Shown: positions 26,073 through 33,374 of the stretch, piece after piece
Layout of the letters: each line of letters begins with the position of its first letter
Numbering within the stretch: position 1 is the first letter of the stretch
Source of the DNA: Saprospiraceae bacterium
GTDB lineage: Bacteria > Bacteroidota > Bacteroidia > Chitinophagales > Saprospiraceae
DNA: 64,000 nucleotides
Reading direction: 5' to 3'
Assembly: GCA_013001975.1 (NCBI GenBank)
Contig: JABDKX010000162.1
Span: forward strand, 1 to 64,000
The notes under the pieces: model-generated
The model's database searches: none
What the model was told of the DNA's origin: nothing
Seen by the model: the letters and a program-made list of their open reading frames with translations, nothing else
Made by a program: the position numbers and the translations under genes

Positions 26073-27019
26073 CAATCAGTTAGAATTTTATTTTTTTGCT
26101 TAATTAGTTGTTCAATATTATTTGTATTCTTTTCATCCTCCCCTTTCAACCCCAGTAGAATTCGTTGAATTTTATCTACAACGGATTCAACATTAGCCAT
26201 CGTACTTTTAATTTTTTGCTGAATAATCCAATCAGAGATCAGATTATCAAAAAAGAAATCAGTAAACTGGCCAAATTGAGCGCGAGACAAATCAAATTTT
26301 ATGTAATTATCGCCAAGATCAGCCAGTTCTTTTGAAAACATGTCTAGTCGGACTTGAGCGGCTGTTAAATTTTTAATGGCATAATCAATGGCATTATTTT
26401 TTACATATCCGCGTCTTCTTGAATGATTTGTATTTTGCCATTTGCCCCAATCTCTAGCCTTTCTGAGATATGAGATCACAACATTTAAAAGTTTTAAGCT
26501 ATTTTCTCCTTCAATAACAGCTTCGGAGATTTCTTTTCTTATGGTGTATGATCTTTGAATCTGATTTAAGATGTTCTCCAAGTTTGCTTTTACAGCTATA
26601 TTATCAGATCTGAGGATCTCGCTTTTACGCATATCCATAAGTTGTTTTAACTCAGTTTTGACTTCATCTATATTCTTAGCTTTTTTAGATAATAAGTCTC
26701 TTTCGAATTCTAACAGCTCTACCCTTTTACAATATTCTTTGTATTTTAATGAAACCTCTAAATACTCTTGTCTCTCCTTTTCTAACTGCTCATACTTACT
26801 GCCTAACACCTTGTGAAACAAAGACTTAACACTTGTTCCTTCTAATTTTTCTATGTCCTTTAATTCTTTCTCTAAGTTCTTTTCATACACCCTAATTTTG
26901 GAATTCATTTCACTAATTTTGTCTTCAATATCCACTAGGTGAGCATTTACCTTTTCCAACTTGGTAAATTCATTCAGTTTCTCCTGAATTTGTTCTTGTA
27001 AATGCGTGATATTTTCCAA
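26072..27019 (-). CDS. Unrecognised coiled-coil protein (first gene of a coupled pair)
   Basis: A 315-residue soluble protein with heptad-rich coiled coil over about residues 1-160 (for example LEQIQEKLNEFTKLE-like spacing and RVELLEFERDLLSKK). A short conserved-looking GTSVKSLFHKVLGSKYEQLEKER segment lies near residue 62. The second half has an aromatic/basic ARDWGKWQNTNHSRRRGY patch near 200, and then helices with LSRAQFGQFTDFFFDNLISDW. It has no signal peptide, no membrane helix and no nucleotide-binding motif. Function unknown; scaffold or filament-like behaviour would fit the composition. It is coupled by a TGATG overlap to the helical protein gene and divergent from the LEA-like gene. 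Confidence 0.68.
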   Translation of the reverse strand: MENITHLQEQIQEKLNEFTKLEKVNAHLVDIEDKISEMNSKIRVYEKNLEKELKDIEKLEGTSVKSLFHKVLGSKYEQLEKERQEYLEVSLKYKEYCKRVELLEFERDLLSKKAKNIDEVKTELKQLMDMRKSEILRSDNIAVKANLENILNQIQRSYTIRKEISEAVIEGENSLKLLNVVISYLRKARDWGKWQNTNHSRRRGYVKNNAIDYAIKNLTAAQVRLDMFSKELADLGDNYIKFDLSRAQFGQFTDFFFDNLISDWIIQQKIKSTMANVESVVDKIQRILLGLKGEDEKNTNNIEQLIKQKNKILTD

Positions 27020-27138
27020 AACAATTATCTTTAAATTGATAAAAATATATTAATTATTAATCAAGTTTAAATTATATAGTATCTAAAAAGAAATCTATCA
27101 AATCTTGTCGTATATTTAAAAAGAATAAAAAAAATTAA

Positions 27139-28050
27139 ATGGGAATTATAAGTGATTTAAAAAAACTATTTTTTGGAGCTTCATCGGTTGCAAAATCAGC
27201 CAGTTCAAATGCTGGAGAATTCATTAAGGAAGAAGGAAGTGAGCTGTTATCTAAAGCCAAGGATTTAGGTGAAAAATCTGGAGAAGCAATAGCACAAAAA
27301 ACATCTGGTTTAAAAGATTCAATTTTAGAAAATTCTAAAGAGCTTGTTGAAAAAGCTAAAGAAAAAGTCTCAGAAATAGGAGATAGTCCTGTCATTGAAA
27401 AAATAGGAGATATCGGAGAAGAAGTTGGAAATAAAATTTTTGATACTGGGGAAGAATTATTTCAAAAAGCAAAAGAAAAAGTTTCTGAATTAACAGATAG
27501 TCCAGCTGTAGAAAAAATGGGCGACATTAGTGAAAATGTTGGAGGCAAGGTATTAGATAAAGGAGAACAATTGGTTGAGAAGGCTAAAGAAGTTTCTGAA
27601 AATGTAGGTGGAAAAGTCCTCGATCAAGGTGAAAAGTTTATGGATAAATCTAAGGACTTAAGCCAAGATGTAGGAGAAAAACTTTTAGAAGTTAAAGATG
27701 ATATTGTTGAAAAAGCATCTGAATTGGCATCAAAAGCTAAAGACAAATTAGATGAGACAATGGATAAAGCAGATGCATGGGCCGAAGCAGAGAAAGCTAA
27801 ACCTAAAAAAGAATTTGCAGATGAAACACTAACAACCGGTGATTCCTTGTTAAAGGATACAGATGATTTCTTTTCGAAAGCTGATAAATTCGCTTCCGGT
27901 GAATATGATTCGTTTTCTGAAGGAAAAATAACTATTGAAGACAAAAAGGCTGATCTTCCTCCCAAAGAGATTGATAAAGCCACAAATTTTGATGATCTTG
28001 ATGGAGATGGCAATGAAATTATAGATGATGCCATTATTGATCCTGAATAA
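27139..28050 (+). CDS. LEA/apolipoprotein-like repetitive amphipathic protein with an acidic tail
   Basis: A 303-residue hydrophilic protein made of degenerate 11- to 40-residue amphipathic repeats rich in K, E, A, S and G, such as LVEKAKEKVSEIGDSPVIEKIGD and ENVGGKVLDKGEQLVEKAKE. These recall LEA group 3 and YtxH-like stress proteins. It lacks a signal peptide and cysteines. The C-terminal tail is very acidic and includes DLDGDGNEIIDD, which has the ligand spacing of an EF-hand loop except that the usual hydrophobic residue at position 8 is Glu. A role in desiccation or osmotic protection or membrane shielding is inference only. It lies 59 bases before the ECF sigma factor gene on the same strand and may share its regulon. 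Confidence 0.7.
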   Translation: MGIISDLKKLFFGASSVAKSASSNAGEFIKEEGSELLSKAKDLGEKSGEAIAQKTSGLKDSILENSKELVEKAKEKVSEIGDSPVIEKIGDIGEEVGNKIFDTGEELFQKAKEKVSELTDSPAVEKMGDISENVGGKVLDKGEQLVEKAKEVSENVGGKVLDQGEKFMDKSKDLSQDVGEKLLEVKDDIVEKASELASKAKDKLDETMDKADAWAEAEKAKPKKEFADETLTTGDSLLKDTDDFFSKADKFASGEYDSFSEGKITIEDKKADLPPKEIDKATNFDDLDGDGNEIIDDAIIDPE

Positions 28051-28109
28051 TTTTATTTATCAGGCAGCATATTGACAATGAATAGTATCTTAAAAATATA
28101 GAGACCATA

Positions 28110-28670
28110 ATGTCGCCCTTAAATTTGAATGCACATACCGAAAAGGAGCTTGTAAGCCTTTGTTTGAAAGGTAATAGAACTGCATGCCAACAGGTCTTTA
28201 GCTTGTATTCAAAAAAAATGATGGCATTATGTTACAGATTTGCAAGGGACAAAAGTGAAGCGGAAGACATGCTTCAAGAAGGTTTTGTAAGAGTTTTTGA
28301 TAAGTTGGATTTGTTTAGTGGAGAAGGGTCATTAGAATCTTGGATGAGAAGAGTCATGATAAATAATGCCCTTAAATACAAACAAAAATATGTTACACGG
28401 TTTAATTATTCTGAGATTGAAAACTATCATGTACATGATCCAAGTCCTTCGATAATAGATGAATTATCTGAAGGGGAGATTTTGGATGTGATCACTACCC
28501 TCCCAGATGGATATAGAACCGTTTTTAACCTTTATGTTATCGAAGGATATAGTCACAAAGAAATTGCAGATTTATTAAATATTGGAGAAAGTACTTCTCG
28601 TTCACAGTTAGTTAAAGCCAGAACATTGTTGAGAGATAAATTAACTAAAATAATCAGATTAGCAGGTTGA
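28110..28670 (+). CDS. ECF RNA polymerase sigma factor
   Basis: A 186-residue extracytoplasmic-function sigma-70 factor. Region 2 reads CYRFARDKSEAEDMLQEGFVRVFDKL followed by GSLESWMRRVMINNAL. Region 4 reads LPDGYRTVFNLYVIEGYSHKEIADLLNIGESTSRSQLVKARTLLRDKL, with a clear helix-turn-helix. No region 1.1 or 3 is present. It directs RNA polymerase to a small regulon, probably in answer to an envelope signal, because the next gene overlaps its stop by four bases (TTGA) and encodes a membrane-anchored protein with an anti-sigma-like N-terminus. The gene two places on encodes a lipoprotein. The regulon's promoter motif cannot be inferred here. Confidence 0.92.
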   Translation: MSPLNLNAHTEKELVSLCLKGNRTACQQVFSLYSKKMMALCYRFARDKSEAEDMLQEGFVRVFDKLDLFSGEGSLESWMRRVMINNALKYKQKYVTRFNYSEIENYHVHDPSPSIIDELSEGEILDVITTLPDGYRTVFNLYVIEGYSHKEIADLLNIGESTSRSQLVKARTLLRDKLTKIIRLAG

Positions 28671-29962
28671 AAAATTTTGATGAAAATATAAGAGATAAGG
28701 TTTTTAATTCTGAAATGGATGTTTCTGATCACATTTGGGATTATATAGATTCTCAAATAAGTACAAAAAATGAAAGATCAAGATATTGGCTCTTTTTCTT
28801 TGGCAGTATCATTCTACTTCCCATTTTATTTATTGGTACTTATTATGTTAATAACAATAACCTTTCAAATTCAGAATCAATTGTGGTCGCCAAGGATGTG
28901 AGCCAAGACAATATTTTACCTCATGCCGAAATCGCCTTAGACGGCTTGGAATCTTTAATCGAAGAGCGATTAACTGATGACCTCTCCCCTATTGCCAAAT
29001 CGAACAAAATTAGTCCACTGGTAAGTCAAAGCAGGAAGTCATTAAACCTTGGATTTCAGATTGCCAGTTTTAGAAAACAAAAGAAAGAAAATAACAATCT
29101 TCAAGTCATTAAGAATAATCCAACGAAGAAGTTTAATGCATTCTATTCACCATATATTGCTGAAAGATCTGCTAGCCCTCTGGATTTATTTGCCGCTAAG
29201 ACACAATGTCCAACTTTTCAAGCGCAAGGTAATTTTTCATCTATGTATACTTATGTAAATACCTCAGGCTATTATCCAATCATGATATTAAGTAGTGCTG
29301 GCGATGATGTTGGAGATTTTATAGCTAAACGTAAAAATTCTGAATCTTCATTGGTTTCATTTTCATTTGATGCAGGACTAGGTTTTGACTATCATGAAAA
29401 TTGGTTTGTTGAAACCGGATTGTCATACAATCAAACAAATGTCAAATTTTACAACAGAAAAGAAGACGTGATAAAGAACACTTTGAGGATTGTAGAGACA
29501 ACCTTAATCGACAATATCAGTGGTGATGAATATACTCAGATTGACACCTTTATTGATCAAGAAATTGGAGTGACAGAAACTGCTTCACTTAACACATTCA
29601 AACAAATTGATATTCCACTGCATATCGGATATAGGCTACCAGTTAGCAGAGTATTTGACCTGGCTGTTTCAGCTGGTGTCGTTGTAAACTTAAAAACTTT
29701 TAGCAAAGGATATATTGTTGATTCAAGTGGCGTTCCATATGAATTTACGAATCAAGCAAATACTGACAATTTGTTTAAAACTCAAGTCGGGCTGAGTTAT
29801 ACAGGACGATTTAATTTAGAAACAGAAATTTACCCCGATTTATATTTAAATGGTGGATTGAATTTAAGATATACTGGTGGCAATTTCAACAGTGTATCCA
29901 ATACAGTTAACCAAAGATTTTTCAATGTTGGCTTAGGTGTCGGCATGCGTTATAAAATTTAA
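28667..29962 (+). CDS. Membrane-anchored anti-sigma-like protein with a C-terminal outer-membrane beta-barrel domain
   Basis: A 431-residue protein in three parts. Residues 1-38 are cytosolic and acidic (NFDENIRDKVFNSEMDVSDHIWDYIDSQI), the pattern seen at the start of Bacteroidota membrane anti-sigma proteins. One membrane helix follows (about 41-64, LFFFGSIILLPILFIGTYYV). Then come a low-complexity linker of about 120 residues and a C-terminal domain of about 230 residues with alternating strands (SFSFDAGLGFDYHENWFVETGLSYNQ, ending GVGMRYKI), as in OMP_b-brl barrels. The TTG start overlaps the sigma stop, indicating coupling and a 1:1 regulatory pair. A single chain with an inner-membrane anchor and an outer-membrane-type barrel would span the envelope; the topology is inference. 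Confidence 0.75.
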   Translation: MKNFDENIRDKVFNSEMDVSDHIWDYIDSQISTKNERSRYWLFFFGSIILLPILFIGTYYVNNNNLSNSESIVVAKDVSQDNILPHAEIALDGLESLIEERLTDDLSPIAKSNKISPLVSQSRKSLNLGFQIASFRKQKKENNNLQVIKNNPTKKFNAFYSPYIAERSASPLDLFAAKTQCPTFQAQGNFSSMYTYVNTSGYYPIMILSSAGDDVGDFIAKRKNSESSLVSFSFDAGLGFDYHENWFVETGLSYNQTNVKFYNRKEDVIKNTLRIVETTLIDNISGDEYTQIDTFIDQEIGVTETASLNTFKQIDIPLHIGYRLPVSRVFDLAVSAGVVVNLKTFSKGYIVDSSGVPYEFTNQANTDNLFKTQVGLSYTGRFNLETEIYPDLYLNGGLNLRYTGGNFNSVSNTVNQRFFNVGLGVGMRYKI

Positions 29963-29988
29963 GAATACCGATTAAATTAAATATATTA

Positions 29989-30936
29989 ATGAGAAAATAC
30001 ATTTTCATATTAGTTGCAACATGTCTGATTTCTTGTGTTAAAGAAAGGGATCAATTCATTCCCAATAATGAAGACTACCCTACTAATGCATTGAAATCAC
30101 TTATTCCTTCAAAATCACTTCAAGTTAACTTGAAACATAATAAGGCTTACGAACTCACTACTGCTAATAATTCGTATCTAGAAATTGATAATGGCGTTTT
30201 CGCAGCATCTCTAGAAAACAATTCAAGCTATGATCTGAAGGTTATCGAATTAACAAGCTATGTTGATTACATATTGCAAAACGTAGACCATGAATCAAAC
30301 ATTGGGATCACCAACACTTTGTATTCATTCTATATTTCAGCTGAACAAGATGGAAACCCGCTTGATGTCCAAGAAGGCAAGTCTATGAAAATCAGATTTA
30401 CAAGTGAAAATATGGGAAGTAACTTGGCTTTAGGATATGGTCAATTAAAAGACAATATTTTAAAATGGGATTATTACTCAAGTAATTTAAATTCTAGAGT
30501 ATCATATATTGCATGGGAAACCATTGATGAAAATGGACAAATGAAAACAGAGTATGGTTACGAAATAATTGTAAATAGCCAAGGATGGTACTCACTAGTC
30601 ACTAAGGAAGGCGTTTCAAATGCTGGAAGCTCTATTTGCTTGAACTACAATCCAATTTATACCAACGAAAATACAGCGTCGTATTTATTGATGAATGATA
30701 AAAACTACATCTCGAAATTAAAAATGATCAATGATAACAGTTCATCATTTTGCCTTTGGGATTTACCTGCAACTGATGAAGATCCATATACCATTATCAG
30801 TATCTCCAAGACCGAAGATGGCCAATACCATTACTTCAAAACAGACGTCGAAATGGATGGCAGTGCTGATGAAATAAATGTTTTTCCATCTGAACTTAAT
30901 TTTGATGAATTAAGAACAGAATTAGAAAAATTATAA
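29989..30936 (+). CDS. Predicted lipoprotein of the sigma-factor operon
   Basis: A 315-residue exported protein with a lipoprotein signal (MRKYIFILVATCLISC, Cys 16). The mature part is beta-rich without a recognised domain. It has an early SLIPSKSLQVNLKHNKAYEL region, a middle GYGQLKDNILKWDYYSSN segment followed by a SYIAWETIDENGQMKTEYG strand, and a C-terminal KTDVEMDGSADEINVFPSEL region. The 26-base gap after the barrel gene and common strand place it in the ECF operon, so it may be a sensor partner or a target at the outer membrane. It is convergent with the MazG-like gene, with three bases between stops. Confidence 0.65.
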   Translation: MRKYIFILVATCLISCVKERDQFIPNNEDYPTNALKSLIPSKSLQVNLKHNKAYELTTANNSYLEIDNGVFAASLENNSSYDLKVIELTSYVDYILQNVDHESNIGITNTLYSFYISAEQDGNPLDVQEGKSMKIRFTSENMGSNLALGYGQLKDNILKWDYYSSNLNSRVSYIAWETIDENGQMKTEYGYEIIVNSQGWYSLVTKEGVSNAGSSICLNYNPIYTNENTASYLLMNDKNYISKLKMINDNSSSFCLWDLPATDEDPYTIISISKTEDGQYHYFKTDVEMDGSADEINVFPSELNFDELRTELEKL

Positions 30937-30939
30937 ACT

Positions 30940-31416
30940 TTACAAGAACTGAGTTAAGTTAGCTTCACTGTAATTTATTGATTTCAATACCTTGTTATCG
31001 CTTGTGCGGTACACTAAAAACTCATCTCCTTTAGCAACAATATGAGAAGCCGTACCGTCTTTGTTAAAATAATGTTCTTGAGTTGCCTGAGCTTCTTCAA
31101 TTGACTTACAAGTTTTACTCATGTTCGATCTTTGAACTTCTTCAAACATGTCTTTAAACTTTTCACCAAACCCAAATTCAAGTATAGCACCTGACAAGAC
31201 ATATTGTATATCACAGAATGCATCGATCACTTCAACCAAATCATTTGAATTAATAGCTTCCTTCAATTCATCAAGTTCTTCCTCTAATAAATTTATCCTC
31301 AATTCACATCTTTCTTTTGATGGAATTGTAGGTGTATCTAATACGGGTAAATTAAATGTATCATGAAATTCAGACACATCATTTAAGGGGTTTGGTTCTT
31401 TAAATTTCTTTATCAC
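30940..31416 (-). CDS. MazG-like nucleoside triphosphate pyrophosphohydrolase family protein
   Basis: A 158-residue protein with the all-alpha NTP pyrophosphatase (MazG / PRA-PH) metal-binding pattern: LLEEELDELKEAINSNDLVEVIDAFCDIQYVL, giving the EExxE...ExxD arrangement. Family members hydrolyse NTPs or phosphoribosyl-ATP to monophosphates and pyrophosphate, and can clear non-canonical nucleotides. Extra residues before (FHDTFNLPVLDTP) and after (SNMSKTCKSIEEAQATQEHY) match a group of phage- and bacteria-encoded house-cleaning enzymes. The C-terminal 35 residues add a small beta tail. It follows the glycosyltransferase gene by 35 bases on the same strand. Confidence 0.82.
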   Translation of the reverse strand: MIKKFKEPNPLNDVSEFHDTFNLPVLDTPTIPSKERCELRINLLEEELDELKEAINSNDLVEVIDAFCDIQYVLSGAILEFGFGEKFKDMFEEVQRSNMSKTCKSIEEAQATQEHYFNKDGTASHIVAKGDEFLVYRTSDNKVLKSINYSEANLTQFL

Positions 31417-31451
31417 TGATTAATTTTTAATATATAAAGTTTTTATAATAC

Positions 31452-32657
31452 TTATTTGTTCAAAAATGAATTAAAAGCTTCTATATTTTTTTCAGCCAAC
31501 TTTTTAAATTCAAAATTATTAAGAATAAAATTCTTAGCTTTTTCTGAAACTTCAATTAATTTATTTGGATCTTGTAATAAGGATTTTATTTGCTTTTCAA
31601 ATTCTTCAAATGATTCAAAAATAAATCCTTCTACTCCATTTGAAATACTAATGCCTTCAAAGCCTTTTTTAGTTGATAATACAACTTTTCCCATTGCCAT
31701 ACTCTCTAAAATCTTAATTCTTATCCCACTTCCTGATAGTAATGGCACGACAATTATATCCAGATTTTCTAAAAAGTTTTTTGCACTGCTCACTTCACCA
31801 TGATACACCACATTCTTATATTGTATTTCTTTAAGACTTGGGTCTGGATTTCGACCAGCCAGATGAAATTCTAGATTCTCAAAAGTATCTGCTAATGGCT
31901 TCCAAATAGTATTAAAAAACCATTTTAATCCTTCAATATTTGGCTTCCAATCTAATGAGCCAATATATCCCAATTTGATACTTGGATTTAGCTTAGATAA
32001 CGAGACTTCGTATTTGGCTATATCGATTCCTACAGGAGATAACAAGATGTCCCCGTGATAACCAATGTCAATATATTTTGAATAATCGGTATGGCTAATT
32101 GGCAGAAGTAAATCGTATTTATCGAACTGATTTAGTTCATAATTATAAAGCCTTTTGCTACACAGGTTGTAATACCATTTCAGAAGTGGATTCGTATTTG
32201 ATTCAGAAAGATTTTTCCAAATTTCATATTCATGATTATGAGACCTCATCACAATTATGGGCTCAGATTTTGTTCTCAAAATATCAATATATGGCGCCAT
32301 ATATAGCGATTCCAATTGAATGACGTCAAACTTATTTTCGCTAAGTAATTTTATCAGTTTTTGTCGAAAGGCATCATCATCAAATCTTTCTATGTTGTAT
32401 GAAGTCTTTTTAAACAGGTTAAAAAACGCTTTAACTGGACTGATACTATTATCTAGAAATGAGGTGATAACATTTTTATAATGAGAAATACCTTCAGGAA
32501 ATAAGGAGACATCCGCAAAATGCTTTTTCGTATTCATCGAAAGCAAAGTCACTTCACAACCAAGTTCTGCGTAGCCACGACTGCTTGAAAGGACAGCAAT
32601 TGACTCACCATCTTTAGGCGGATTTGGAAACTTTTTAACCAATTGCAGTATTTTCAT
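31452..32657 (-). CDS. Glycosyltransferase family 4 protein
   Basis: A 401-residue GT-B fold glycosyltransferase. The N-terminal half starts MKILQLVKKFPNPPKDGE, typical of family 4 enzymes that bind the acceptor in a glycine-rich loop. The C-terminal half shows KLGYIGSLDWKPNIEGLKWF, LEFHLAGRNPD, VVYHGEVSSAKNFL and the LLSGSGIRIKILESMAMGKVV donor-binding segment. Substrates cannot be read, and no other surface-glycan genes are adjacent. The gene is divergent from the lolD-like gene across only 54 bases, a gap that holds an 18-base palindrome. Confidence 0.88.
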   Translation of the reverse strand: MKILQLVKKFPNPPKDGESIAVLSSSRGYAELGCEVTLLSMNTKKHFADVSLFPEGISHYKNVITSFLDNSISPVKAFFNLFKKTSYNIERFDDDAFRQKLIKLLSENKFDVIQLESLYMAPYIDILRTKSEPIIVMRSHNHEYEIWKNLSESNTNPLLKWYYNLCSKRLYNYELNQFDKYDLLLPISHTDYSKYIDIGYHGDILLSPVGIDIAKYEVSLSKLNPSIKLGYIGSLDWKPNIEGLKWFFNTIWKPLADTFENLEFHLAGRNPDPSLKEIQYKNVVYHGEVSSAKNFLENLDIIVVPLLSGSGIRIKILESMAMGKVVLSTKKGFEGISISNGVEGFIFESFEEFEKQIKSLLQDPNKLIEVSEKAKNFILNNFEFKKLAEKNIEAFNSFLNK

Positions 32658-32682
32658 TTAATCTTTACTTCAAAGCGAATGT

Positions 32683-32700
32683 ATTAAAATTAATTTTAAT
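32683..32700. repeat. 18-base perfect palindrome between divergent glycosyltransferase and lolD-like genes
   Basis: ATTAAAATTAATTTTAAT reads the same on both strands and sits 11 bases before the lolD-like ATG. It could be an operator or part of overlapping promoters; in AT-rich DNA chance is also possible. Confidence 0.4.
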
Positions 32701-32711
32701 AGTTTAGTCCT

Positions 32712-33368
32712 ATGTTAATAGCAAAAAACATCCATAAGGCTTATAACGATTTAGAGGTCTTAAAAGGAGTCGATTTAAGCATTCCAGAAGCCTCAATTAC
32801 AAGTATAGTTGGTAAATCTGGAACAGGAAAAAGTACATTATTACATATTTTAGGGTCTCTTGACCGACCAGATAATGGAAAAGTTGAAATTGATGGCATA
32901 GATATATATAAATTAAATGCTAAAAAACTTTCTAAATTCAGAAACGAGAAGATTGGTTTTATATTTCAATTTCACCATCTTATACCTGAATTTACCGCTC
33001 TTGAAAATGTAGCCATTCCAGCATTAATTAACAATACAGGCAAGAGAGAAGCTATGAAAATGGCTAATGAACTTTTAGATTACTTAGGTCTATCTGATCG
33101 AATTTCTCATAAGCCAAACGAATTATCAGGTGGTGAACAACAACGCGTGGCTGTAGCAAGGGCATTGATTAATAAGCCGAAAATCATTTTTGCAGATGAG
33201 CCTACAGGTAATTTAGACACCCAAACTTCAATAGAATTGCATGATTTGATTGTCAGATTAAAAAATGAATTTGCTCATACTTTCGTCATTGTTACCCACA
33301 ATTTAGATTTGGCAAAGATGAGTGACCGCAGCATAGAAATGAAAGATGGATTCATCTTAAAGCAATAA
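32712..33368 (+). CDS. lolD: LolD-like ABC transporter ATP-binding protein
   Basis: ATPase of the LolCDE type, which releases lipoproteins from the inner membrane for transfer to the outer membrane. The 218-residue protein has Walker A GKSGTGKST, a Q-loop FIFQFHHLIPEFTALENV with the FQ..HLLPEF pattern seen in LolD, signature LSGGEQQRVAVARAL, Walker [12 protein letters not shown] and H-loop VTHNLD. The LolCE-type permease is not adjacent. The MFS transporter gene follows after six bases, so the two are co-transcribed. A second, related ATPase lies at 1320-2054; this one matches LolD more closely. Confidence 0.85.
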   Translation: MLIAKNIHKAYNDLEVLKGVDLSIPEASITSIVGKSGTGKSTLLHILGSLDRPDNGKVEIDGIDIYKLNAKKLSKFRNEKIGFIFQFHHLIPEFTALENVAIPALINNTGKREAMKMANELLDYLGLSDRISHKPNELSGGEQQRVAVARALINKPKIIFADEPTGNLDTQTSIELHDLIVRLKNEFAHTFVIVTHNLDLAKMSDRSIEMKDGFILKQ

Positions 33369-33374
33369 CCAACC

